Shown: positions 16,798 to 24,772 of the stretch, piece after piece
How positions within the stretch are numbered: the first letter of the stretch is position 1
Layout of the letters: each line of letters starts with the position of its first letter
From: Psychroserpens algicola
Lineage (GTDB): Bacteria > Bacteroidota > Bacteroidia > Flavobacteriales > Flavobacteriaceae
Reading direction: 5' to 3'
Assembly (NCBI RefSeq): GCF_014526325.1
Contig: NZ_JACNMJ010000004.1
Coordinates: 1-64,000 of the forward strand
Length of the DNA: 64,000 bases
Made by a program: the position numbers and the translations under genes
Notes under the pieces: model-generated
Databases searched by the model: none
Told to the model about the DNA's origin: nothing
Seen by the model: only the letters and a program-made list of their open reading frames with translations

Positions 16798-19302
16798 TTA
16801 AAAGTATATACGTACAACAGCATTGGTTGCCAAGCCCAATGAAAATCTTGAAAATTTATCTATTTCGTCATTTTCATTAATTCTATAATAGTTGTTTATG
16901 GTATTCTCTCTATTTGATAAATTCCATACAGAGGCACCAATTTCGGATCTTATAGAGTTACTTATTTTAAATTTATAAATGGCAGAAGCATCAATTCGTA
17001 CATAATTCATTAACCTTTCACTATTTGTTTTATCAAAATTTACATCATCATCGATAATCTCATTACTATCCATAGGAATTGAAGTTGGTTTTCCTGTTCT
17101 GTAATTAAGACCAGTTGAAATGTTCCAGAACTTACTACTAAATGTAGTTCCTAAAGTTATCGAGTGAGTAATATCAAAATTACTTGGAAACTCTGTAGAT
17201 TCAAGTGTTTCAAATGTATAGGTGTTATTAATATAAGAATAACTTAACCAGCTACTGAAATGATTAAACTTTTTTCTGCACAAAAATTCAAAGCCGTGCG
17301 CAGTATAATTTCCACTTTCTCTGGCAAATTCATATTTAGTAGTAAAACTTTGGCTTTGAGTAGTTATACCATCAACTATTTTATAAAATCCTTTGGCATC
17401 TACCAGCCAACCGTTATGCTTGTAGAGTACTCCTGCTGAAATCTGCTTGCTTTCAATAATTGGAATGCTATCGTTATCTGTTAATTGCCAGCGTCTTTTT
17501 TCAATACCTAAAAAGTCATTTTGGAAATTGACGATTTGAGATGTGCTTTGGTGTTTGAATTCACCCTGAACTTCAATTTCAAATTGATCTAAAAAAGTCT
17601 TTCTAATACTTAAACGTGGTTCAATAATAAGTTTTTGAAAGCTTGTGAGATAATTGGTTCTTATTCCGCCTCTGACAGAAAAACCCTGATTGGTATTTTT
17701 ATACCAAGCTTGTACAAAAGCACCATGAGATCTTAGTACTTCTTCATCGCGTCTTACAAATCGAGGTAAATCAATATCATTTAAATTGATGACTTCGGTT
17801 TCTGTAAATTGGTATCCGAGATTAAAATCCCATTGATTTAGCTGATACTTAGTATCAACCTTCAAACTTGTTTCGGAAACTATATTTTCTTGTAATTGCA
17901 GCTGATTGTTTAATACATCAGCATTGAGTGCTTCAAGTTTATATTCTGTATTGTAAATATTTATAGATGATGTAAGTTTATCATTCCATTGTCTTTTGTG
18001 ATAAAGTCCAACGGCTAAACTATTTTGAGATATATTACTTCGTCTAGTTCTTGAAACATCATTAATACTAGCCGTTTCATTAAATCCTAAATCGTTGTTG
18101 ATTAAGATAAAATTTAGTCTTAAAACATTTTTATCATTTGGTTGATATAACCATCTTAAAGATGCATCATAAAAATTAAATTCCTGATTAGAATTTGTCA
18201 CATTAGCGCTATTATTCTCTGCTTCAGTGTCTTGTGTGATTCTGTCGAAATAAACTTCGTATGTAGGTGTTCTTGCGAAATCATCTAAAGATTTTCTAGA
18301 TGCTATTTGGAGGGATGACTTAGTGCCAATTGGAATGTTTGAAAATATGTCTGCATTTAAAAAATTAAGCCCAAAAATGCTATTGAATTTTGAATCAATT
18401 TGCTTTTCAGTTTGCATGAGAATTGTTCCAGAAACGCCATCAGTTAATGCTACATCTGAGCCATTATTAATTACATTAGCTGTTTCTGTTATATGAGGAT
18501 TAAAACTGGATATAAGTCCAAAAAAATGTCCGGTTTGATACATCTTCATATCGTCCCACATAATGAGATTTTGATCGTGAGAACCGCCTCGTATGTTTAT
18601 ATTAGATACAGTTTCGTCAACACTTAATATACTGGGTAAAGCCTGAACTGTTTGTAATACATCAGATTCAATAATTCCGGGTAAAAGTGTGAATCGTTTG
18701 TAATCGATAGCTGTAGACCAGTCTTGTTTTTTATCAATACCTCTAACCAAATAAGTTTCAATGAGTACGGGAGAAATAGCTTCTTGCTGAATGAGCATTG
18801 TAATAGTTTCACAATAATCTAAAGTAAAATACCTAAGTTGACGTTCTATAGTTTTGAATCCAATATGTCTTATTGTCAGTAATTCGTTTAAAGACTGCAA
18901 TTCAATTTCAAAATAGCCATCATCGTTAGTTACTGCATAAGAAAACTTACTTGTAATGGTTGCTCCTGAAAGTGTTTTTTCTGATTCTGAATCTTTGATG
19001 TAGCCACACAGGTTTATAGTTTTTGAAATGGTATATACTAAATCACTAATTTTTTCAAAAACCAGATTGGTTTGCTTTTCGAGGTTTCTAATTTTAGAAT
19101 TTAAACTTAAATTTTCTGGTACTGGAGTTACAGTTATATCGTTTAAGAGATTACTCTCGTAATTAAATGTAATTGAATGTACTTTTGAAATTTGTTCAAG
19201 AACTTCAGAAATTGAGACTTTTTGTCCTGAATTTTGACCCTGTAATTTAAACAAAGGCAATAAGCATAGTGCAATAAATATATTAAGCCTAGTTTTTTCC
19301 AT
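16798..19302 (-). CDS. TonB-dependent receptor with STN signalling domain (FecA type)
   Basis: 834 residues. Signal peptide to about 22 ('KLQGQ'), STN domain at about 27-95 ('VSISEVLEQISKVHSITFNYES'), carboxypeptidase-regulatory-like domain at about 97-175 ('LCGYIKDSESEKTLSGATI'), plug domain ('VLQTVQALPSIL', 'NINIRGGSHDQN') and a beta barrel ending in an aromatic ('VVRIYF'). An STN domain contacts a FecR anti-sigma factor in the periplasm, and the FecR gene overlaps this one by 14 bases. There is no SusD gene beside it, so this is not a classical polysaccharide utilisation pair. The ligand is unknown: iron chelate, peptide or glycan. Confidence 0.9.
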   Translation of the reverse strand: MEKTRLNIFIALCLLPLFKLQGQNSGQKVSISEVLEQISKVHSITFNYESNLLNDITVTPVPENLSLNSKIRNLEKQTNLVFEKISDLVYTISKTINLCGYIKDSESEKTLSGATITSKFSYAVTNDDGYFEIELQSLNELLTIRHIGFKTIERQLRYFTLDYCETITMLIQQEAISPVLIETYLVRGIDKKQDWSTAIDYKRFTLLPGIIESDVLQTVQALPSILSVDETVSNINIRGGSHDQNLIMWDDMKMYQTGHFFGLISSFNPHITETANVINNGSDVALTDGVSGTILMQTEKQIDSKFNSIFGLNFLNADIFSNIPIGTKSSLQIASRKSLDDFARTPTYEVYFDRITQDTEAENNSANVTNSNQEFNFYDASLRWLYQPNDKNVLRLNFILINNDLGFNETASINDVSRTRRSNISQNSLAVGLYHKRQWNDKLTSSINIYNTEYKLEALNADVLNNQLQLQENIVSETSLKVDTKYQLNQWDFNLGYQFTETEVINLNDIDLPRFVRRDEEVLRSHGAFVQAWYKNTNQGFSVRGGIRTNYLTSFQKLIIEPRLSIRKTFLDQFEIEVQGEFKHQSTSQIVNFQNDFLGIEKRRWQLTDNDSIPIIESKQISAGVLYKHNGWLVDAKGFYKIVDGITTQSQSFTTKYEFARESGNYTAHGFEFLCRKKFNHFSSWLSYSYINNTYTFETLESTEFPSNFDITHSITLGTTFSSKFWNISTGLNYRTGKPTSIPMDSNEIIDDDVNFDKTNSERLMNYVRIDASAIYKFKISNSIRSEIGASVWNLSNRENTINNYYRINENDEIDKFSRFSLGLATNAVVRIYF

Positions 19303-20191
19303 TGCTTATGATGACCTCGTTAATACTCTGAGTTTTATAGGTCAAATTAAGGGGGCTGGTAATAGATTTTAGGGCATTATCAAGATTGTTATGTTCAAAA
19401 GCACCAGTAAATTTTATATTCAAATCAGATGGATATTGTACACGTATATCGTAATGTTTTTTAAGTTCATTAATCACATCTTTTAAAGAAGCATTTTCAA
19501 AAACACTCATATTTTTGAGCCAGTAAGGTTCAGCGATAGCAATATTTGATTTTGAACTGTTTCCAGATATTAAAATAAATTCTGTTCCTGCAGGAAGCTT
19601 TACTTTATTATCATGATAAAGCACTTGAACTAAGCCTTCATAGCATGACACTTTAAAAATACTGTCTCTGGATAACACATTAAATTCGGTACCCAGAACA
19701 CTAACTTTTCCGAAGTCTGTATGAACAACAAAGCGCTTTCCTTTTTCAACATCAAAAAAGGCTTCACCTTTAAGTTTTAATGATCTATAATCATTCCAAT
19801 TAGAACTTGAGTACTCTAATTTGGATAATTCATTTAGGTTAACGAGTGAGTTGTCAGGAAGCGTTATAATTTCGTTTTGGGCTAAAGTGGTTTCAAGTGA
19901 ATTTATTTGGTCTTTATTAACCCATGTAAACAATGCAAATCCAACAACTAGAATAGCTGCTATGCTAGAAACAACTTTTGTCCAATTAGTAGAAGAAGTT
20001 TTTTTAGAAACTAATGATTTGTTTAGCGTGTCAAAGGAATCAACCTTAGCATTTAGAGAGGCATTGAAGCGTTGGGCTTCTTCAATAATTTCTTTGCATA
20101 AGTCAGCATCTTCAAGTGCATTGAAAGCTTGTAGTTCACTGCCAGACAGGTCATTATTTAACCATTTTTTTAATAAATACTCTTTATCCAT
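19289..20191 (-). CDS. FecR-family anti-sigma factor
   Basis: 300 residues. A cytoplasmic N-terminal part, one membrane helix at about 71-90 ('SSIAAILVVGFALFTWV'), a FecR domain ('NEIITLPDNSLVNLN', 'GEAFFDV', 'FVVHTDFGKVSVLGTEFNV') and a C-terminal DUF4974 domain ('ASLKDVINELKKHYDI'). It holds the sigma factor inactive until the receptor signals. It sits between sigma factor and receptor, overlapping the receptor start by 14 bases. Confidence 0.92.
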   Translation of the reverse strand: MDKEYLLKKWLNNDLSGSELQAFNALEDADLCKEIIEEAQRFNASLNAKVDSFDTLNKSLVSKKTSSTNWTKVVSSIAAILVVGFALFTWVNKDQINSLETTLAQNEIITLPDNSLVNLNELSKLEYSSSNWNDYRSLKLKGEAFFDVEKGKRFVVHTDFGKVSVLGTEFNVLSRDSIFKVSCYEGLVQVLYHDNKVKLPAGTEFILISGNSSKSNIAIAEPYWLKNMSVFENASLKDVINELKKHYDIRVQYPSDLNIKFTGAFEHNNLDNALKSITSPLNLTYKTQSINEVIISNGKN

Positions 20192-20246
20192 AACTTAGCG
20201 TTATATAATTAAAACAACTGAAATAATAAATGTCCCAAAATTATTT

Positions 20247-20765
20247 TCAATTTAATTCTTCGAGTGCATCTTTAAGTTTTTTGAAAGCGGCATAAATTCT
20301 GTGTTCAGCTACTTTTTTTGTGATATTCAAAATGTTTGCAACTTCTTGGTGAGTTTTCCCATCAACCTTATTGAGTAAAAATGCAACCCGTTCTTCTTCT
20401 TTTAATTGTGAAAGCACATTTTCAAAACGCTTAAGAAATTCTTTTTTGCGTAGAATAAATTCTGGCGATTCATTTGTGTAATCTTTAGGCTTTATCTTTT
20501 GATGTTTCAACACCACTTTCTGATGCTTAACTTCATTGAGCATCATATTGTTTGCTGTGGTATATAAAAAAGATTTCGCAGTCTCAGGTTTTATTTTTGC
20601 ACAGTTTTCCCAAAGTTTAATAAATGCTTCTTGTACTTTGTCGGATGGATTCAATCGTTCACCATACTTATAATATAGAATATTGCTCAAAGTCTGTGCG
20701 TACTTTTCATACAGTTTTGAAAAGCGAATTTTATCACAGATATCTTGGTGCAATGATTTTGACAA
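20247..20765 (-). CDS. ECF RNA polymerase sigma factor (FecI-like)
   Basis: 172 residues with region 2 ('SKLYEKYAQTLSN', 'KVQEAFIKLWENC', 'FLYTTANNMMLNEVK') and region 4 ('GKTHQEVANILNITKKVAEHRI'), a helix-turn-helix for the -35 element. It belongs to the Bacteroidota FecI-like group that works with FecR and an STN receptor, and it is the first gene of that unit. Its likely target is its own operon, perhaps also the divergent lipoproteins starting at 20910; that is not shown by the sequence. Confidence 0.92.
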   Translation of the reverse strand: MSKSLHQDICDKIRFSKLYEKYAQTLSNILYYKYGERLNPSDKVQEAFIKLWENCAKIKPETAKSFLYTTANNMMLNEVKHQKVVLKHQKIKPKDYTNESPEFILRKKEFLKRFENVLSQLKEEERVAFLLNKVDGKTHQEVANILNITKKVAEHRIYAAFKKLKDALEELN

Positions 20766-20876
20766 GGGTTGAGTTTTTTAAATTTCAGTAATGAAAGATA
20801 AATAAAAAAAAATCCATTTTTTCTTGGGATATTTATTTTTTCAGTTGTTGTAATATTAAATAGGCTGATATAAAAG

Positions 20877-20884
20877 CAAACATA
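20877..20884 (-). promoter_or_regulatory. Possible -7 box for the sigma/FecR/TonB operon
   Basis: The minus strand reads TATGTTTG, matching TAnnTTTG, 112 bases before the sigma factor start. No good TTTG lies at the expected distance upstream of it. The box sits within the 144-base divergent gap 20766-20909, which also has to carry the promoter of the facing lipoprotein. Confidence 0.35.
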
Positions 20885-20909
20885 GATATAAAATAAAATC
20901 CACATCCTT

Positions 20910-22694
20910 ATGAAAACTTTAAAACCAATTTTACTATTAATTACAGGAGTTTTACTCACTTTTATGTCTTGTAGAACAGAAGACGATTTAGCAATTGATC
21001 CACCAGTAGAAGATACAATTGAAGCGAACTCTACAATAGCACTTTTAATGAGTAATGTTGCTACAAATGACGGTTCATATGATAATATAATTGACAATGC
21101 CAGTTGTTTAAGTGTGCAATTACCAGTTACAGTTACAGTTAATGGAATTGAAATTACAGTTAATGACGATGATGGTTATGAAGATATCGAAGACATTATC
21201 GACTTATTTGATGATGATATAGACTCTATTGTTATCTCTTATCCTATAACAGTCATACTTCCCGATTTTTCTACTGTTGTAGTCAACTCTGATACTGAAT
21301 TGGCGGCATTAACAGCCAATTGTGTTGGTGAAAATGAAGATGATGATGATATAGAATGTATTGACTTTCAATATCCTATAACAGCATCTATTTATGATCA
21401 GAATAACGATTTAATTAATACCATCACCATCAGTAATGATAATGAAATGTATGATTTTATTGAAGATTTAGATGAATTTGCAGCTGTCACTATTAACTTT
21501 CCAATTACTGTAATCCTTGCAGATGGTACATCTTTGACTATAAATACCATTCAAGAATTAATCAATGCTATTGAAGCGGCAGACGATAGCTGTGATGAAG
21601 ATGATGATAACGATTTTGATGATGATGATTGTGATAATTGTACTACAAATGACTTGGACACCGTTTTTGCAGATTGTTTTGAATGGACAGTTGATAAGCT
21701 TGAACGAAATGATAATGACCTCGAAGATAATTATGTAGGCTATGTGTTTGAATTTAATAGTGATGGAACAATTTTAGTTATTCAAGGAACTAATAGTTTC
21801 AATGGCACATGGGAAGCATCAGGAACAGGTAATAACATATCCGTTGCCATAAATATTAATGGATTGCCAGATTTTAATGATACTTGGAACTTGCACGAAA
21901 TTGAACAAGATGATGACGAAGTAGATGTTGATTTAAGATTAGGAGATGATAGATTGCGTTTTGAAAGTGATTGTTCATCAGGAGGAAGTATTGATGATAC
22001 TACTCTAGTTAATGCCTTAACAAATGGAGATTGGTATGTCACTTATTTCTTTGATGATACAGATGAAACTTTAGATTTTGCAGATTATGTTTTCAATTTT
22101 GCATCAGATAATTCAGCAACAGCTACTGATATGAGTGGAGTAACCAATGGTTCATGGTCAACAAGCTCTGGAGATGATACAGATATCGAACTTAACTTAA
22201 ATTTTGGCACAAGTATTCCACTTGATGAATTAGCTGAAGATTGGGATGTGTTAGAAGTCACCAATGATATTATTAGATTAAAAGACATAAGTGGAGGTGA
22301 TGGTTCAGAAGATTTTCTAACATTTGAACGCGAACCATTTGATGGTGGTAACGGAAATGATGATTTGGAAGCAATTCTAACCGATGGTCTATGGATTGTG
22401 TCTTCTTACTTTGAAGATGCCGATGACCAAACTTCAGATTATTCAGGTTATGAACTAGACTTTATCTCAGATGGTACTGTTACAGCTTCGAATGGTTCAA
22501 ATACTAATAACGGAACTTGGGCTGTATTGAGTAGTGGTAATCAAATGACTCTGGATTTTGGTTCAGATTTACCTTTCGAAGAATTTAACGACGACGATTG
22601 GGATGTTATTTCTGTGTCAAGTACAGAAGTTATCATTCAAGACGTAAGTGGAGGCGGAGGCGGAACTGATACGCTCACTCTTCAAAAATTATAA
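20910..22694 (+). CDS. Asp-rich repeat lipoprotein (two N-terminal repeats, three lipocalin-like modules)
   Basis: 594 residues, lipoprotein signal with Cys at 'LTFMSCRTEDD' (about 21). Residues 64-147 and 148-230 are two related repeats, each with a '.YPITV' strand pair and a Cys at the end. From about 254 there are three modules of roughly 110 residues (about 254-360, 365-480, 483-594) with the pattern 'W.v...fdd......Y.F.F.SDGT..A..G....NGTW' and 'DWDV......I.L.DISGG'. Asp runs are very frequent, giving a strongly acidic protein that may bind cations. The same module occurs alone in the next gene. It resembles lipocalin-like flavobacterial lipoproteins; the function is unknown. It diverges from the sigma factor operon. 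Confidence 0.78.
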   Translation: MKTLKPILLLITGVLLTFMSCRTEDDLAIDPPVEDTIEANSTIALLMSNVATNDGSYDNIIDNASCLSVQLPVTVTVNGIEITVNDDDGYEDIEDIIDLFDDDIDSIVISYPITVILPDFSTVVVNSDTELAALTANCVGENEDDDDIECIDFQYPITASIYDQNNDLINTITISNDNEMYDFIEDLDEFAAVTINFPITVILADGTSLTINTIQELINAIEAADDSCDEDDDNDFDDDDCDNCTTNDLDTVFADCFEWTVDKLERNDNDLEDNYVGYVFEFNSDGTILVIQGTNSFNGTWEASGTGNNISVAININGLPDFNDTWNLHEIEQDDDEVDVDLRLGDDRLRFESDCSSGGSIDDTTLVNALTNGDWYVTYFFDDTDETLDFADYVFNFASDNSATATDMSGVTNGSWSTSSGDDTDIELNLNFGTSIPLDELAEDWDVLEVTNDIIRLKDISGGDGSEDFLTFEREPFDGGNGNDDLEAILTDGLWIVSSYFEDADDQTSDYSGYELDFISDGTVTASNGSNTNNGTWAVLSSGNQMTLDFGSDLPFEEFNDDDWDVISVSSTEVIIQDVSGGGGGTDTLTLQKL

Positions 22695-22720
22695 AATAAA
22701 ACATTTTAAAACTAATAATT

Positions 22721-23206
22721 ATGAAAAAAACACGTCACCTCGGATTCTTATTCCTTTTAAGCTTTTCCCTAATGTCTTCAATGTGCTCTAGCGATGATGA
22801 CGATGGAAATCCTAATAATAATAGTCAGCAAATTGCAGAAATACAAAGCGATGCTGAGTCAGGTACATGGCGAATCACAAACTTTAATGATTCTGGTCAA
22901 AACGAAACTTCTGATTTCAATGGTTATGATTTTAGTTTCAATGCCGATGGCTCACTTACAGCAACAAATGGTGCCAATACACTAACAGGAACTTGGTCTG
23001 TGACCGATGATAGTAACAGCAATGACGACAGTAATAGTGACGATGATATTGATTTCAATATTTTCTTTCCAGTGCCAGATAACAATGATTTTGAAGATCT
23101 TAATGATGATTGGGATGTCGTATCGTCTTCTTCTACCAGAATTGAACTTATTGATATAAGTGGCGGTAACGGTGGAACTGACATGCTGACTTTCGAAAAA
23201 AACTAA
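22721..23206 (+). CDS. Asp-rich lipoprotein with a single lipocalin-like module
   Basis: 161 residues, signal with Cys at 'SSMCSSDDDD' (about 22). One module carries 'GTWRITNFNDSG', 'YDFSFNADGSLTATNGANTLTGTW', 'DDWDVVSSSST' and 'IDISGGNGGTDMLTFEKN', matching the modules of the 594-residue neighbour, best the last one. A (NSDD)-type Asn/Ser/Asp insert splits the module. It starts 26 bases after the neighbour's stop and ends before a terminator, so the two form one transcript. It looks like a duplication of the last module of the larger gene. Confidence 0.78.
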   Translation: MKKTRHLGFLFLLSFSLMSSMCSSDDDDGNPNNNSQQIAEIQSDAESGTWRITNFNDSGQNETSDFNGYDFSFNADGSLTATNGANTLTGTWSVTDDSNSNDDSNSDDDIDFNIFFPVPDNNDFEDLNDDWDVVSSSSTRIELIDISGGNGGTDMLTFEKN

Positions 23207-23264
23207 AGATTAATTAATCAAGTTGACTATATTCTGCCCCGAAAAATAATTGATTAATAGCAGG

Positions 23265-23297
23265 CCAACCATGAGTTATTTATGGTTGGTTTTTTTA
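23265..23297 (+). terminator. Terminator of the acidic lipoprotein pair
   Basis: ccaaccat (23265-23272) pairs with atggttgg (23282-23289), 9-base loop, followed by a run of T. About 60 bases after the second lipoprotein gene. Confidence 0.85.
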
Positions 23298-23334
23298 TAT
23301 TACTATGATACAAGTTTTGTTCATGTCACATAAC

Positions 23335-23368
23335 AAAAAAACCTATAACTTTCGTTATAGGTTTCTTT
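23335..23368 (-). terminator. Terminator of tRNA-Ser, usable in both directions
   Basis: acctataac (23341-23349) with gttataggt (23354-23362) around tttc; A-run before and T-rich run after. On the minus strand it directly follows the tRNA-Ser 3' end. Confidence 0.8.
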
Positions 23369-23371
23369 TTG

Positions 23372-23456
23372 CGGAGAAAGAGGGATTCGAACCCCCGGAG
23401 GTGTGACCCTCAACAGTTTTCAAGACTGCCGCATTCGACCACTCTGCCATTTCTCC
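23372..23456 (-). tRNA. tRNA-Ser (anticodon TGA)
   Basis: 85 bases, class II with a long variable arm. Acceptor stem ggagaaa/tttctcc, discriminator G, T-loop TTCGAAT, anticodon loop ctTGAaa. CCA is not encoded. Confidence 0.95.
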
Positions 23457-23492
23457 AAGTGTGTCTCATTAGGTATTCCCTAAATGCGAGTG

Positions 23493-23524
23493 CAAATATA
23501 GAACCCTTTTTTATTTCTTTCAAA
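23493..23524 (-). promoter_or_regulatory. Bacteroidota-type promoter for tRNA-Ser
   Basis: On the minus strand TTTG (23521-23524), 20 bases, then TATATTTG (23493-23500). The tRNA begins 37 bases downstream. Both boxes match the consensus fully. Confidence 0.75.
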
Positions 23525-23607
23525 TAAAAACTACTTTTTTTAATCTATTTAATACAACTATTAAATTAATTTATCGAACATATGATGTGATATAATTCCT
23601 CTAAGCG

Positions 23608-23615
23608 TATTTTTG
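23608..23615 (+). promoter_or_regulatory. Possible -7 box for the nitroreductase gene
   Basis: TATTTTTG matches TAnnTTTG and ends 18 bases before the chosen ATG at 23634. No TTTG is seen at 19-20 bases upstream. The box also argues that an in-frame TTG at 23613 is not the start. Confidence 0.35.
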
Positions 23616-23633
23616 CAGAAATATGAATTGTAT

Positions 23634-24263
23634 ATGACTACCATAGATAAATTAAAATGGCGCTACGCAACAAAAAAGTTCGATACAAGTAAATTGCTTA
23701 CTAATGAGAAACTTAACATTTTAAAGCAAGCGTTTAACCTTACGGCTACTTCTTTTGGTTTACAGACCATATCTTTAATTGTTGTAGAAGATAAAAAAAT
23801 GAGAGCAGATTTAGTAGCACATTCTTACAATCAAAATCAAGTATTAGAAGCTTCACATTTGTTAGTACTGGCTATTCAAGATAATATTTTAACAGAAGAT
23901 GTCGACGAGCATTTTGATAATGTTAAAGACATTCGCACAACACCTGAAACCATCTTGGCACCATATCGTAAAGACTTAAAGGCGATGATGACCTCAATGA
24001 CGATTGCGCAACGACAAGAATGGTCAACCAAACAGGCTTATATTGCTTTAGGAAATTTAATGACAGTGTGTGCTATAGAAGGCATTGATTCTTGTCCGAT
24101 GGAAGGCTTTCATCCTGAAGCTTATGACAAAATTTTAAATCTGAAATCTAAAAACCTGAAATCTGTACTATTGCTACCAGTAGGTTACAGAGCAGAAGAT
24201 GATATGTTTGCTCAGTTTAAAAAAGTTAGAAAAGATCTTAATGAGTCGGTCATTGAAATGTAA
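23634..24263 (+). CDS. Nitroreductase-family NAD(P)H-dependent oxidoreductase
   Basis: 209 residues from the ATG at 23634, where the family N terminus 'LKWRYATKKFD' begins; the frame stays open a little further upstream but only with a TTG. FMN-binding features are the early Arg/Lys-rich 'RYATKKFD', 'TATSFGLQ' and the later 'QAYIALGNLMTVCAIEGIDSCP'. It resembles NfsB-type flavoenzymes, which reduce quinones or nitro compounds with NAD(P)H in the cytoplasm. The natural substrate is unknown. Confidence 0.85.
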   Translation: MTTIDKLKWRYATKKFDTSKLLTNEKLNILKQAFNLTATSFGLQTISLIVVEDKKMRADLVAHSYNQNQVLEASHLLVLAIQDNILTEDVDEHFDNVKDIRTTPETILAPYRKDLKAMMTSMTIAQRQEWSTKQAYIALGNLMTVCAIEGIDSCPMEGFHPEAYDKILNLKSKNLKSVLLLPVGYRAEDDMFAQFKKVRKDLNESVIEM

Positions 24264-24273
24264 TTAAAAAAGC

Positions 24274-24304
24274 TTTTTATGTGATTTTGATTTGATTATA
24301 TTTG
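24274..24304 (+). promoter_or_regulatory. Putative promoter for the thioredoxin-like / kdnA pair
   Basis: TTTT (24274-24277), 19 bases, TATATTTG (24297-24304). The -7 box is perfect, the -33 box has one mismatch. It lies between the nitroreductase stop and the ATG at 24350. Confidence 0.5.
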
Positions 24305-24349
24305 TTTCATTCCTAATTGCGATTAGTGTCGCCTATATATGATATTGCT

Positions 24350-24766
24350 ATGAAAAAATTGATAGTTGTTTTAGTCTTATTTGTCGGATTGCAGATGTCT
24401 GCACAAGATCAAACCAATTGGTTAACCGATAATGAAATCGCTTTAAAGCAATCTGAAACACAAAATAAACCAGTATTAGCATTTGTTACAAATCATCAAA
24501 AATCCGAAGCTTCAGCGCTGTTAAAAGAAGCGTTTTTCAATTCTAATGGATTTAATAAAATAGCATCAAAAGTAGTGCTCTTAAAAATAGATATTTCAAA
24601 TCAGCAAACGAATTCAGCGCGTTTAGGAATTCATTATACAAAGCAAACTTCAGCACCTGGTTTGGCGCTGGTTGATAAAAATGGTAAGACAATTGGTGAG
24701 CCATTAACTCTTATCGACTCCGAGAATATTACTGCTTTCTTGTCTTTTTTAAACGAAAAATTATAA
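24350..24766 (+). CDS. Exported thioredoxin-fold protein lacking CxxC
   Basis: 138 residues from the ATG at 24350, which opens a signal peptide ('KKLIVVLVLFVGLQMSAQ'). The layout is thioredoxin-like: 'ALKQSETQNKPVLAFVTNHQ' (strand 1 with the active-site loop position), 'VVLLKIDISNQ', and 'SAPGLALVDKNGKTIGE' with the cis-Pro region. The expected CxxC is absent: the protein has no Cys in the mature part. It therefore cannot be a disulfide oxidoreductase and may be a binding or chaperone-like member. It ends 6 bases before kdnA. Confidence 0.72.
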   Translation: MKKLIVVLVLFVGLQMSAQDQTNWLTDNEIALKQSETQNKPVLAFVTNHQKSEASALLKEAFFNSNGFNKIASKVVLLKIDISNQQTNSARLGIHYTKQTSAPGLALVDKNGKTIGEPLTLIDSENITAFLSFLNEKL

Positions 24767-24772
24767 TATTAG

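Noticed and set aside
16798-19302. SusC of a SusC/SusD polysaccharide utilisation pair
   Set aside because: No SusD gene follows, and the STN domain with FecR and sigma factor marks a FecA-type signalling receptor.
20687-21097. 136-residue open frame on the minus strand across the sigma factor promoter
   Set aside because: It is antisense to the acidic lipoprotein and overlaps the sigma gene in another frame; its composition reflects the shadow of Asp codons.
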